Below, piece by piece: positions 1-7,875 of a stretch of DNA of 64,000 nucleotides (positions are counted from its first letter, which is position 1; each line of letters starts with the position of its first letter). This DNA is from Mycetocola_A sp015752285. GTDB taxonomy: Bacteria > Actinomycetota > Actinomycetes > Actinomycetales > Microbacteriaceae. The position numbers and the translations under genes are program-made. The stretch spans positions 434,001 to 498,000 of the forward strand of contig NZ_JADOUY010000004.1 of NCBI RefSeq assembly GCF_015752285.1, written 5' to 3'. The notes beneath the pieces were generated by a model. The model ran no database searches and was not told the DNA's origin. It was given only the letters and a program-made list of their open reading frames with translations.

Positions 1-530
1 ACCGTCCTCCAGCCAGCAGCGTCGATTTCGCCCAGTCGGATGCCCTCTCGCGCGTTGCGCAGCGAACTCTCGACGGCAGACAGCTGTTCACAATCGGCTG
101 CGATCGCGGCGTTGGGTACCGTCTCCACTGAGGTGAAGGAACTGGCCAGAGCGAAGGACGCGTCGTCGGAATACAAGGCGACGCTCACGACGAGTGCGTT
201 GGTGTGGGTGACCGGCAACGTGTACGACCGTGGTCCGATGCAGGACCCGTAGCGGTCGCCCGCCATGTCGCCGCCCAGGCTGATGTTGAAGAGGCCGCCG
301 GTGCAGGCGAAGTGGATCCGGAGAGACTTCGCGCCCCTCGGCACAGCAACGCTCTCACTCACCTGCCCCTGGCCGCCGAAGTCGACGCCCGGCCAGGTCT
401 GCTCCGTGCCTTCCGCAGCGGGTGATGCGCTCGCCGACTGGACCGTCTCTGCCGGTTCACGCACGGTGCACCCGGTGACGGACAGTGACAGTGCGAGTGC
501 CGCCAGGACGGCAGCTGTCGTTCGACGCAT
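1..530 (-). CDS. Putative lipoprotein, 3' end cut by window edge
   Basis: The frame opens with ATG at 530-528 and runs off the left edge after about 176 codons. The N-terminus has two arginines, a hydrophobic stretch and a lipobox ending S-V-T-G-C (Cys21), so the product should be exported and lipid-anchored. The mature part starts with a Ser/Ala/Glu-rich linker and then a beta-rich domain with several cysteines (for example in HFACTGG and YGSCIGP). I do not recognise the family. A purine-rich GGGGGAAGAG lies just upstream of the start and serves as ribosome binding site. The gene is divergent from the molybdate operon. The lipoprotein call is well supported; the function is unknown. Confidence 0.75.
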   Translation of the reverse strand, partial: MRRTTAAVLAALALSLSVTGCTVREPAETVQSASASPAAEGTEQTWPGVDFGGQGQVSESVAVPRGAKSLRIHFACTGGLFNISLGGDMAGDRYGSCIGPRSYTLPVTHTNALVVSVALYSDDASFALASSFTSVETVPNAAIAADCEQLSAVESSLRNAREGIRLGEIDAAGWRT

Positions 531-672
531 CTCTTCCCCCGCTCGATCGTGTGATCAGGCTCAAAATAGCAGCAGCCGTGCCGACGCTCACACGTCGGAC
601 GCGACCGGGCGGTCATCCGTACCACCCAATTCACGCTATCGTTTCCGCATCTGCGGCGATACCATGGCATCC

Positions 673-1083
673 ATGTCGCACATTCGGATCAGAGACGCCG
701 CCAGCTTCCTCGGAGTCAGCGACGACACCGTCCGTCGGTGGATCGACCAGGGTCTGATCGAGAGCACGAAAGACGGCGCCGGTCGGGTCGTCGTCGACGG
801 CCTGGCGATGGCGCAGCTCGCCCGCCAGAACGCGGTACTGCCCGCAGACCCGTCCGAGATCGGACGGTCGGCGCGCAACCGGCTGGTGGGAATCGTGACG
901 GACATCACGATGGACCTCGTCATGGCCCAGGTGGAGCTGCAGTGCGGCCCCCACCGGATCGTGTCGCTGATGAGCAGCGAGGCTGTCCGGGAACTCGGCC
1001 TCGAACCGGGCTCGGTAGCGATCGCCGTGGTGAAGGCCACGACGGTGATCATCGAAACTCCCGCAGGGAGGCCCCAGGAATGA
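673..1083 (+). CDS. MerR-like HTH plus TOBE/Mop domain molybdate-responsive regulator
   Basis: The protein has 136 residues from ATG 673; ATG 664 would add three. Residues about 3-50 form an excisionase/MerR-type helix-turn-helix (RDAASFLGVSDDTVRRWIDQG). Residues about 70-136 form one TOBE/Mop domain of the kind that binds molybdate or tungstate oxyanions (starts SARNRLVGIV, ends with VKATTVIIETP). Its stop overlaps the modA start as ATGA (1080-1083), so translation is probably coupled. Position and architecture suggest an oxyanion-sensing regulator of the modABC genes; this is inference. It could instead be a molybdate storage or chaperone protein, but the HTH argues for DNA binding. Confidence 0.85.
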   Translation: MSHIRIRDAASFLGVSDDTVRRWIDQGLIESTKDGAGRVVVDGLAMAQLARQNAVLPADPSEIGRSARNRLVGIVTDITMDLVMAQVELQCGPHRIVSLMSSEAVRELGLEPGSVAIAVVKATTVIIETPAGRPQE

Positions 1084-1898
1084 CTCGCGGACGCGTCCGG
1101 GTCGGCGCTGCGCTCGTCGGCGTCGGTGTGATGATCGCGCTCGCCGCGTGCTCCGGTTGGGGTGGAGCGCCAGGAACCGCGACGCGGTCAGGGACGGTGC
1201 CTGCATTCGGGGGCACGATCACCGTCTTCGCGGCGGCGTCGCTGACGGCCACCTTCACCGAGCTGGCCGACGAATTCGAGTCCGCACATCCGGGCACAAC
1301 GGTGGAGCTGAGTTTCGCCGGCTCATCCGATCTCGTCACGCAGATCACCGAAGGCGCACCGGCCGATGTCTTCGCATCGGCAGACGAGTCGACCATGCTG
1401 AAGCTCGTCGACGCCGGGCTCATCGAGAAAGCATCGACCGTGGATCTGGCAACGAATGTGCTGCAGATCGCCGTTCCCCCGTCGAACCCGGCCGGCGTCG
1501 CCCGGCTCGCCGACCTCGCCGACCCCGGCGTCGCGACGGTGCTCTGCGCTCCCCAGGTACCGTGTGGCGCTGCTGCCGTGGCTGTGCAGAAGGCGACAGG
1601 CGTGGACATCAGGCCGGTGAGCGAAGAGCTGTCGGTCACCGACGTGCTCGGCAAGATCACCAGCGGCGAGGCGGATGCCGGTCTGGTGTACGTCACCGAT
1701 GTTCTCGCTGCGGGTGACGCCGTCGATGGCATTGCCTTCCCGGAATCGAGTGAGGCGAGAAATACCTGTCCGATCGCCGTCGTGGAGGGCTCAGCGAACC
1801 GCGATGCCGCGCAGGCATTCGTCGACTTCGTCGCCGGGACGGTTGGACGACAGGTGCTCGACGCCGCCGGTTTCGGTACCCCGGAGTCTGGCCGCTGA
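1080..1898 (+). CDS. modA: Molybdate ABC transporter substrate-binding lipoprotein ModA
   Basis: The product (272 aa) captures molybdate outside the membrane and hands it to ModB. The signal peptide ends in L-A-A-C with Cys24 as the lipidated residue. The mature domain begins TITVFAAASL, the usual ModA opening in which the AAASL serine contacts the oxyanion. It continues with FAGSSDLVTQI and GAPADVFASAD, both ModA/WtpA signatures, and DAGLVYVTDV near the C-terminus. Length matches the family. The start overlaps the regulator stop and the stop overlaps the modB start (1896-1900), so the mod genes form one tightly coupled operon. Tungstate specificity cannot be excluded from sequence. Confidence 0.95.
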   Translation: MTRGRVRVGAALVGVGVMIALAACSGWGGAPGTATRSGTVPAFGGTITVFAAASLTATFTELADEFESAHPGTTVELSFAGSSDLVTQITEGAPADVFASADESTMLKLVDAGLIEKASTVDLATNVLQIAVPPSNPAGVARLADLADPGVATVLCAPQVPCGAAAVAVQKATGVDIRPVSEELSVTDVLGKITSGEADAGLVYVTDVLAAGDAVDGIAFPESSEARNTCPIAVVEGSANRDAAQAFVDFVAGTVGRQVLDAAGFGTPESGR

Positions 1899-2719
1899 TG
1901 GCGTCCCGTACGAACCACTCGTACGCCGGGGTTCCGGGCTGGATCGTGATCGTGGCCACGATCGGGGCCACGTTCGTTGTCCTGCCCCTCGTGGCGATGC
2001 TCACGCGGGTGAACTGGTCGGAGTTCGCCTCGTTGATCAGCTCAGAATCATCCGTCGCCGCTCTATGGTTGAGCCTGCGCACCTCGGTGACCGCCACCGC
2101 CCTGTGCGTGATCGTCGGCGTGCCGATAGCGCTCGTCCTGGCCCGCACAAAGTTCTGGGGGCAGAAGGTCCTGCGATCCCTCGTACTTCTGCCGCTGGTG
2201 CTTCCGCCGGTGGTCGGCGGCATCGCGCTCCTCGCTACCTTCGGGCGGCGTGGGCTGCTCGGCCAGAGCTTCGAGACCTTCGGTGTGACGATTGCGTTCT
2301 CCTCGGTCGCGGTCGTACTCGCTCAGACGTTCGTCGCCCTTCCTTTTCTCGTGCTGAGCCTGGAGGGCGCGCTTCGCACCGTCGGTACGCGGTATGAGGA
2401 GGTCGCCGCGACGCTCGGAGCCCGCCCGACCACCGTGGTTCGCCGCATCACGCTGCCGCTGGTCCTCCCCGCGCTTCTCGCCGGAGCCGTGCTCTCATTC
2501 GCTCGCGCGCTCGGCGAGTTCGGCGCAACACTCACGTTCGCCGGCAGCCTGCAGGGAGTGACCCGCACGCTTCCGCTCGAGATCTATCTGCAACGCGAAA
2601 CCGACCCGGATGCCGCGGTCGCCTTGTCGCTTGTCCTCGTTCTGGTGTCGGTGATCGTCGTGGCCGTCGCTCACCAGGCCGGCGAAGCCAACGGCATCCG
2701 TCAGAGGGGCACAGCGTGA
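1898..2719 (+). CDS. modB: Molybdate ABC transporter permease ModB
   Basis: The protein (273 aa) is an integral membrane permease with about six predicted helices. The cytoplasmic loop that docks the ATPase carries the EAA-type motif around EEVAATLGARPTTVVRRITLP (roughly residues 167-187). The LARALGEFGATLTFAG-like segment near residue 208 is typical of ModB/CysT permeases. ATG 1898 overlaps the modA stop by one base, and the end overlaps the modC GTG start by four bases. With ModA and ModC it forms the high-affinity molybdate importer. Confidence 0.93.
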   Translation: MASRTNHSYAGVPGWIVIVATIGATFVVLPLVAMLTRVNWSEFASLISSESSVAALWLSLRTSVTATALCVIVGVPIALVLARTKFWGQKVLRSLVLLPLVLPPVVGGIALLATFGRRGLLGQSFETFGVTIAFSSVAVVLAQTFVALPFLVLSLEGALRTVGTRYEEVAATLGARPTTVVRRITLPLVLPALLAGAVLSFARALGEFGATLTFAGSLQGVTRTLPLEIYLQRETDPDAAVALSLVLVLVSVIVVAVAHQAGEANGIRQRGTA

Positions 2720-3774
2720 GCCTCGAGTTCTGCGCGTCGATGCGCGATCGCGGGTTCGAGATGGAACTCACCGTCGAGGAGGGAGAGACGATCGCCATCC
2801 TCGGCCCCAACGGTGCAGGCAAGTCGACCCTGCTTCAGCTCATCGCCGGCCTTCTGAAACCCGACTCTGGTCGGGCGACCCTGAACGACCGGATGCTCTT
2901 CGACGTCATGCCTTCGGGGCGCGAGCGGTGGCTCGCTCCACACGAGCGGGGAATTTCTCTCCTCGCGCAGGATGCCCTGCTCTTCCCGCACCTCAACGCG
3001 ATCGACAACGTCGCTTTCGGGCCGCGCAGCGCCGGGGCCTCCCGATCTGACGCACGCGACCGGGCGAGAACCTGGCTCGACCGGGTCGAGGCCACCGACC
3101 TCGCCGGGCGCAAGCCAGCACAACTCTCCGGCGGCCAGGCGCAACGTGTCGCTGTCGCGCGGGCGCTCGCATCCGAGCCCGCGCTGTTGCTGCTCGACGA
3201 ACCGATGGCCGCTCTCGACGTATCGGTCGCACCGGCCATGCGGCGGATGCTGCGCCACGTCCTGCACGGCCGCACAGCGATCATCGTCACTCACGATGTC
3301 CTCGATGCCTTCACCCTTGCTGACCGCGTCGTCGTCCTCGACGACGGCCGTATCGTCGACGTCGGGCCGACGCGTACCGTGCTCGACCGGCCGGCGACCC
3401 CATTCGCCGCGGAACTGGCCGCCCTCAACCTCCTCGTCGGCATCCCGGCAGGCGGGGGAGTCCTGACCGACAGCGGTCATCGCGTGACCACCTCGTCCAC
3501 TCGGCCCGCCGCGGCGAGCGCGCGAATCGGTGTCGCCGTGCGCCCGACGGACGTCACGGTTCGTGTGCGAGAGCCGGAGGCGCACCGGACGGGCGAGAAC
3601 GTGCTGGCTGGCATGGTGACCGATCTCGAGTTGCGCGGTGATGTCATCCGGGTGCGATCCGCCGAGCTGGCCGCCGACCTGCATCCGCGGACCGTCGCCG
3701 AACTGAATCTGGAACCAGGAATGCGGGTGTGGTTCAGCTTTGCGGAGGAAGACGCCATCGCCTACCCTCTCTGA
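2716..3774 (+). CDS. modC: Molybdate ABC transporter ATP-binding protein ModC
   Basis: The ATPase (352 aa) powers molybdate import. Visible motifs are Walker A GPNGAGKST (near residue 31), the Q-loop SLLAQD, the ABC signature LSGGQAQRVAVARA, Walker B LLLDEPMAAL and the H-loop VTHDVLDA. The C-terminal 120 residues form a TOBE/Mop domain, as is usual in ModC, which may sense cytoplasmic molybdate. The GTG start at 2716 lies inside the modB end. It is the last gene of the mod operon; the next gene begins about 90 bases later. Confidence 0.94.
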   Translation: MSLEFCASMRDRGFEMELTVEEGETIAILGPNGAGKSTLLQLIAGLLKPDSGRATLNDRMLFDVMPSGRERWLAPHERGISLLAQDALLFPHLNAIDNVAFGPRSAGASRSDARDRARTWLDRVEATDLAGRKPAQLSGGQAQRVAVARALASEPALLLLDEPMAALDVSVAPAMRRMLRHVLHGRTAIIVTHDVLDAFTLADRVVVLDDGRIVDVGPTRTVLDRPATPFAAELAALNLLVGIPAGGGVLTDSGHRVTTSSTRPAAASARIGVAVRPTDVTVRVREPEAHRTGENVLAGMVTDLELRGDVIRVRSAELAADLHPRTVAELNLEPGMRVWFSFAEEDAIAYPL

Positions 3775-3867
3775 CATTTCTCCGGCATCCCGGTTCGATC
3801 GGTGGGCGCGTCGACCAGGCATGCCATGATGGCCGTTTCGCTCCGCAGAAAGCCCGAGGTCCCTTTC

Positions 3868-4338
3868 ATGCCGACTCCCGATTTCATCCTGGCCCTGCGG
3901 GAACAGATCGGAACAGCCCCGCTGTGGCTTTCCGGCGTCACCGCCGTGGTGCTCCGCGGTGGCGACGTGCTGCTCGTGCGCCGTTCAGACACCGGAGCAT
4001 GGACGCCGGTGACCGGGATCATCGATCCGGGAGAACAGCCCGCAGACGCCGCGGTGCGCGAGGTGGAGGAGGAGGCCGACATCCGGTCTCGACCCGAGCG
4101 ACTCGTCGGGGTGACGGTCACCGACCCGGTGATCTACCCGAACGGCGACCACAGCCAGTACCTGGATCTGGTCTTCCGTCTGGCCTGGCTGGGCGGTGAT
4201 CCGAGGGCCGCTGATGGCGAGAACACGGATGCCAGGTGGTTCGCGCTCGACGCGCTTCCGGAGATTTCTGCAGACATGCGGCGTCGCATCCAGCTCGCCG
4301 TCGACAACAACCCGTCGGCCCACTTCGAGTTCGGGTAG
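3868..4338 (+). CDS. NUDIX hydrolase
   Basis: This 156-residue protein has a NUDIX fold. The box lies at about residues 50-72 and reads GIIDPGEQPADAAV followed by REVEEEADI. It keeps the R-E-x-x-E-E metal-binding core, but the usual glycine after the second EE is aspartate. Substrate is unknown; proteins of this layout hydrolyse nucleoside diphosphate derivatives or phosphate-containing metabolites. ATG 3868 is chosen because the protein then starts MPTPDF, a normal family N-terminus; ATGs or GTGs further upstream in frame would add an unconserved leader. It is separated from modC and convergent with the LacI-type regulator. Confidence 0.85.
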   Translation: MPTPDFILALREQIGTAPLWLSGVTAVVLRGGDVLLVRRSDTGAWTPVTGIIDPGEQPADAAVREVEEEADIRSRPERLVGVTVTDPVIYPNGDHSQYLDLVFRLAWLGGDPRAADGENTDARWFALDALPEISADMRRRIQLAVDNNPSAHFEFG

Positions 4339-4406
4339 CCGCACGTCGAGACTGCATCAGTGGCTGAAGGTACTTTCTTGCGCCACTACTGCGGTCTCGA
4401 GGACTG

Positions 4407-5420
4407 TCAGGCTGCCGGCGCCGCAGTGCTCTCGCGTACGACGAGTTGTGTGGCCAGGTCCATCCGGGGGATCGACTCGGGAGGGCTGTCGCTCAACCGG
4501 ATGACGAGCCGGGCGGCCTCCTCGGCCATCGCGGTGAGGGGCTGGTGCACCGTGGTAAGCGCCGGGCTCGACCACTGCGCGAGTTGCAGGTTGTCGTAGC
4601 CGACGATCGACAGGTCGTCGGGAACGCGAAGTCCGAGGGTGCGCGCCGCCTCGATGACGCCGAGAGCCTGCAGGTCGCTGCCGGCGAAGATCGCCGTGGG
4701 CCGGTCCTCACGCGACAACAGCTCCAGGGCGATCGCGCGACCGCCGTCGACCTGGAAGTTCCCGAATCGCACGAGGCTCTCGTCGATGTCGACACCGGCG
4801 GCATTCATCGCCGAGCGGTAGCCGTCGAGTCGCGCAAACGAACACATCATGTCGTCGCGCCCCGTGATCGCCGCGATGCGGGTATGCCCCAGTTCGAGAA
4901 GGTGCCGCGTCGCCGCGAGTCCACCCGACCAGTTGGCTGAACCGACAGACGGCACGTCGGCGGCCGGGTCACCAGCGGGGTCGATGACGACGAACGGGAT
5001 GGCGCGGGACCGCAGTTTTGCCTTGGCGTCGGCTGCGAGATCAGAGAAGACGAGAACGACGCCGACCGGGCGGCGCCGCAGAACGCCATCGATCCAGCTC
5101 GAGGAGGGGGAGTGACGGTCGCCGGACTCGGTCAGAACGATGCTCAACCCGTTCGCGCGGGCGATATTTTCGACGCCGCGAATGATCTCCATGGCCCACG
5201 CCGTCTCGAGTTCAGGGAAAACCAACTCAATCAGGGCACCGCGATTCGGCAGTCCCGCACGTCGTTCGTAGCCCTGACGGTCGAGAATCGCCTCGACTTT
5301 TGCCCGTGTGGGCGCTGAGACATCGGGTCGGCCGTTCAGTACTTTCGACACGGTCGAAAGTGAAACCCCGGCCTCATCAGCCAATTTCGACAGCTTGACC
5401 CGCTCGCCCGTTCCGGCCAT
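4407..5420 (-). CDS. LacI-family transcriptional regulator of the xylo-oligosaccharide genes
   Basis: The regulator (337 aa) starts at ATG 5420 behind a GGGAAAGG ribosome binding site. An upstream in-frame start would add 18 residues that do not look like LacI. Residues about 8-60 are the LacI helix-turn-helix and hinge (KLADEAGVSLSTVSKVLNGR); the rest is a periplasmic-binding-protein-like sugar sensor (for example AAITGRDDMMCSFARLDGYR, and TVHQPL near the end). It is transcribed divergently from the ABC importer, whose leader holds palindromes of the LacI type at 5502-5528. The likely role is repression of the xylan genes, released by an imported sugar. Effector identity is inferred from neighbours. 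Confidence 0.92.
   Translation of the reverse strand: MAGTGERVKLSKLADEAGVSLSTVSKVLNGRPDVSAPTRAKVEAILDRQGYERRAGLPNRGALIELVFPELETAWAMEIIRGVENIARANGLSIVLTESGDRHSPSSSWIDGVLRRRPVGVVLVFSDLAADAKAKLRSRAIPFVVIDPAGDPAADVPSVGSANWSGGLAATRHLLELGHTRIAAITGRDDMMCSFARLDGYRSAMNAAGVDIDESLVRFGNFQVDGGRAIALELLSREDRPTAIFAGSDLQALGVIEAARTLGLRVPDDLSIVGYDNLQLAQWSSPALTTVHQPLTAMAEEAARLVIRLSDSPPESIPRMDLATQLVVRESTAAPAA
5341..5361. promoter_or_regulatory. Perfect intragenic palindrome, possible auxiliary operator
   Basis: Two nine-base arms, ACTTTCGAC and GTCGAAAGT, flank a three-base centre. The half-site TTTCGAC / GTCGAAA is the same as in the upstream operator candidates at 5502-5528. It lies inside the regulator gene, in the codons for the helix-turn-helix residues S-T-V-S-K-V. 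That codon context can create such a palindrome by chance, so function is uncertain. If real it could act as a second operator about 165 bases away for looping. Confidence 0.35.
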
Positions 5421-5455
5421 GGAGAAACCTTTCCCTATTTGTTGCCTAAGACAAC

Positions 5456-5484
5456 TTGCGCTTCCATCGAGCAATGCCTAGGCT
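5456..5484 (+). promoter_or_regulatory. Promoter of the xylo-oligosaccharide ABC importer operon
   Basis: A -35 element TTGCGC (5456-5461) and a -10 element TAGGCT (5479-5484) are separated by exactly 17 bases. Transcription would start near 5491, about 50 bases before the ATG of the binding protein and just upstream of the operator half-sites, so a bound repressor would sit over the first transcribed bases. Confidence 0.6.
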
Positions 5485-5501
5485 CAGACCATCCTAATCA
5501 C

Positions 5502-5528
5502 TTTCGACGTGGATGTCGAAACTTTCGA
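5502..5528. promoter_or_regulatory. LacI-type operator, three half-sites
   Basis: Three copies of the same half-site are packed here: TTTCGAC at 5502-5508, GTCGAAA at 5515-5521 and TTTCGA at 5523-5528. The second and third form TCGAAA-C-TTTCGA, an odd-centred palindrome of the kind LacI-family proteins bind. The first and second form a wider palindrome with a six-base spacer. The sites end two bases before or within the ribosome binding site GAGAGG of the binding-protein gene. Confidence 0.6.
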
Positions 5529-5541
5529 GAGGCGTTCAACG

Positions 5542-6840
5542 ATGAACAAACGCAGCATGAAGAAGCTGCTCGCGGCGGGAGCTGTCGCGGCAGTCTCCCT
5601 CACGGGCCTGGCAGCCTGTAGTTCGGGTGATCAGGGGGGAGATGGCGGCGACGTCACCATGACCTTCTGGCACAACTCGACAACCGGCGCCGGTAAGGCC
5701 TTCTGGGACTCAACGGTCGCCGACTTCGAGGAGGCGAACCCCGGTGTCACCATCGAGGTGCAGTCCATCCAGAACGAAGAGATGGATGGAAAGCTTCAGA
5801 CGGCGCTGAACTCCGGCGACGCCCCTGACATCTTCATGGCACGAGGTGGCGGCAAGCTTGCCGACGTCGTGGCAGCCGGACAGGCCATGGACATCACCGA
5901 CTCCATCGACGACGCCACCAAGGCCGCTGTGCCCGAAGGCGTGCTGAGCGCATTCGCGGTGGAAGGCAAGATCTACGGCATGCCGACCGCCGTGCTGCCT
6001 GGCGGCATCTACTACAGCGGGGACCTGTTCGCCGAGGCGGGTGTCGAGGAAACCCCGACGACCATCGACGAGCTCGGTTCCGCCGTCGACAAGCTCAAGG
6101 GTGCCGGAGTCGACCCCATCGCCGTCGGAGCGAAGGACGCCTGGCCTGCAGCGCACTGGTACTACTTCTTCGCGGTGAGGGCCTGCTCGCAGGATGCCCT
6201 CAACACGGCAGCCGAAACCATGAAGTTCGACGACCCGTGCTGGCTGGAGGCCGGCGAGAACCTGCAGGACTTCGTCGACACTGAGCCGTTCAACAACGGA
6301 TTCCTCACCACGTCGGCCCAGCAGGGTGCTGGTAGCTCGGCTGGACTCATCGCCAACCACAAAGCAGCCATGGAACTCATGGGCGCGTGGGACCCGGGCG
6401 TCATCGCTTCGCTGACTCCTGACGAGAAGCCACTGGCAGACCTCGGCTGGTTCCCGTTCCCCGAGGTCGATGGTGGCGAGGGTGAGCCTGGGGCCATGAT
6501 GGGCGGTGTCGACGGATTCACCTGCTCCGCCCAGGCTCCCAAGGATGAGTGCACCGCGTTCCTGAACTTCTTCATGCAGAAGGAGTACCAGGAAGGCTAC
6601 GCGGAGGCGTTCCAGACGATCCCCGCGAACCAGGATGCTCAGGACGTCGTCGAGGACCCCGCACTGCTCTCGATCATCGAGTCATACAACGAGGCGCCGT
6701 ACGTCACGGTGTGGCTCGACACGCTGTTCGGACAGAACGTCGGAAACGCGCTCAACACCGGTGTCGTCGACCTGTTCGCCGGTCAGGGATCGGCCGAAGA
6801 CATCGTCTCCGCCGTGAGCGACGCAGCAGCCAAGGGATAA
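5542..6840 (+). CDS. Sugar ABC transporter substrate-binding lipoprotein (xylo-oligosaccharide type)
   Basis: The product (432 aa) is a family 1 extracellular solute-binding protein. The signal peptide ends L-T-G-L-A-A-C with Cys26 as lipid anchor. The mature protein opens VTMTFWHNSTTG, typical of sugar-binding lipoproteins, followed by an aspartate/glycine-rich ligand region. ATG 5542 is chosen over a start 33 bases upstream because it gives a proper signal peptide and has GAGAGG in front. It captures sugar outside the cell for the two permeases that follow. The ligand (xylobiose or longer xylo-oligosaccharides) is inferred from the GH3 and GH10 genes in the same operon. No ATPase gene is present; such systems usually use a shared MsiK-type ATPase encoded elsewhere. 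Confidence 0.92.
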   Translation: MNKRSMKKLLAAGAVAAVSLTGLAACSSGDQGGDGGDVTMTFWHNSTTGAGKAFWDSTVADFEEANPGVTIEVQSIQNEEMDGKLQTALNSGDAPDIFMARGGGKLADVVAAGQAMDITDSIDDATKAAVPEGVLSAFAVEGKIYGMPTAVLPGGIYYSGDLFAEAGVEETPTTIDELGSAVDKLKGAGVDPIAVGAKDAWPAAHWYYFFAVRACSQDALNTAAETMKFDDPCWLEAGENLQDFVDTEPFNNGFLTTSAQQGAGSSAGLIANHKAAMELMGAWDPGVIASLTPDEKPLADLGWFPFPEVDGGEGEPGAMMGGVDGFTCSAQAPKDECTAFLNFFMQKEYQEGYAEAFQTIPANQDAQDVVEDPALLSIIESYNEAPYVTVWLDTLFGQNVGNALNTGVVDLFAGQGSAEDIVSAVSDAAAKG

Positions 6841-6849
6841 CACCAGATA

Positions 6850-7875
6850 ATGACTGAACCTGCAGGGGGTGCTCCGTCGATGACCGACAAGCAGCCGCCG
6901 CAGGGCACGGTTACGGCAGGGGAAGGCGCTCGCGCGTCGTCCCCTGCCGCACCGCGGCCCAGACGGCGTCCAACAGACTGGCGCAAACGCCTCGAAATCA
7001 CGCTCCTGGCCGGGCCAGCGATCGTCGTCTTTGTCGGCTTCGTGATCTTCCCGGTCATCCTCGCCGGCTATTACGGCTTCTTCCGCTGGAAGGGTTATGG
7101 CCCAGCCACCGACTTCGTCGGTTTCGAAAACTACATGATCATCTTCCAGGACAGCGCGTTCCATGACGTGCTGCGCCACAACGGCATCATTTTGGTGCTC
7201 TCGCTGGTCATCCAGGGACCGATCGCCATCGTCCTCGCGCTTCTGTTGAACCAGAAGATTCGTGGCCGCTCGCTCATCCGTGTTCTCATCTTCGTTCCAT
7301 ACATCATCTCCGAGGTCATCGTCGGGATCGGCTGGGGTCTCATGCTCCAGACCTCCGGCGCCGTCAACGGGCTCCTCGAGAGCATCGGGCTCGGCGCCTT
7401 CCAGGCGGACTGGTTGTCGGATCCGAACATCGCCATCTGGTCTCTGATGGTCATCATTTCGTGGAAGTACATCGGTTTTGCCGTCATCCTCTTTCTGGCG
7501 GGGCTGCAGAGCATCCCGGACGAACTGTTCGAGGCCGCGGCGATCGACGGAGCCAGCTACTGGCAGATCCAGCGCACCATCACGCTCCCGCTCCTCGGCC
7601 CCACCCTGCGGATCTGGGCGTTCCTCTCCATCATCGGGTCACTGCAACTGTTCGACCTCGTCTTCATCATCTGGGGCCAGTACGTCGCATCGACGGCGGG
7701 AACATCGACGATGGCCACCTACATGGTCGCCAACGGCCGGACCTCAGGCAATTTCGGTTTCGGCAGCGCCGTCGCCGTCGTCATGTTCCTGATCTCACTC
7801 GCTATTGCGTTGGTCTACCAGCGGTTCATCCTCCGACGTGACACCGCAGGCGCCCTCACCGAAGGAAAGAAGTGA
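6850..7875 (+). CDS. Sugar ABC transporter permease, first subunit
   Basis: This permease (341 aa from ATG 6850; 331 aa from ATG 6880) belongs to the MalF/UgpA class. ATG 6880 has a better ribosome binding site (AGGGGG at 6864-6869), so the shorter form may be the true one. A cytoplasmic proline/arginine-rich tail (about 50 residues) precedes six membrane helices. The EAA loop reads ELFEAAAIDGASYWQIQRTI, the site that contacts the ATPase. Spacing from the binding-protein gene is nine bases and the end overlaps the next permease, so the three genes form one operon. Confidence 0.93.
   Translation: MTEPAGGAPSMTDKQPPQGTVTAGEGARASSPAAPRPRRRPTDWRKRLEITLLAGPAIVVFVGFVIFPVILAGYYGFFRWKGYGPATDFVGFENYMIIFQDSAFHDVLRHNGIILVLSLVIQGPIAIVLALLLNQKIRGRSLIRVLIFVPYIISEVIVGIGWGLMLQTSGAVNGLLESIGLGAFQADWLSDPNIAIWSLMVIISWKYIGFAVILFLAGLQSIPDELFEAAAIDGASYWQIQRTITLPLLGPTLRIWAFLSIIGSLQLFDLVFIIWGQYVASTAGTSTMATYMVANGRTSGNFGFGSAVAVVMFLISLAIALVYQRFILRRDTAGALTEGKK

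Noticed and set aside
2701..3822. A 373-codon minus-strand frame opposite modC
   Set aside because: modC carries all ABC ATPase motifs on the plus strand; the antisense frame has none.
6864..6882. ATG 6880 as the only start of the first sugar permease
   Set aside because: Its ribosome binding site is better, but ATG 6850 is also in frame nine bases after the previous stop; I left the longer form as the coordinates and noted the alternative.
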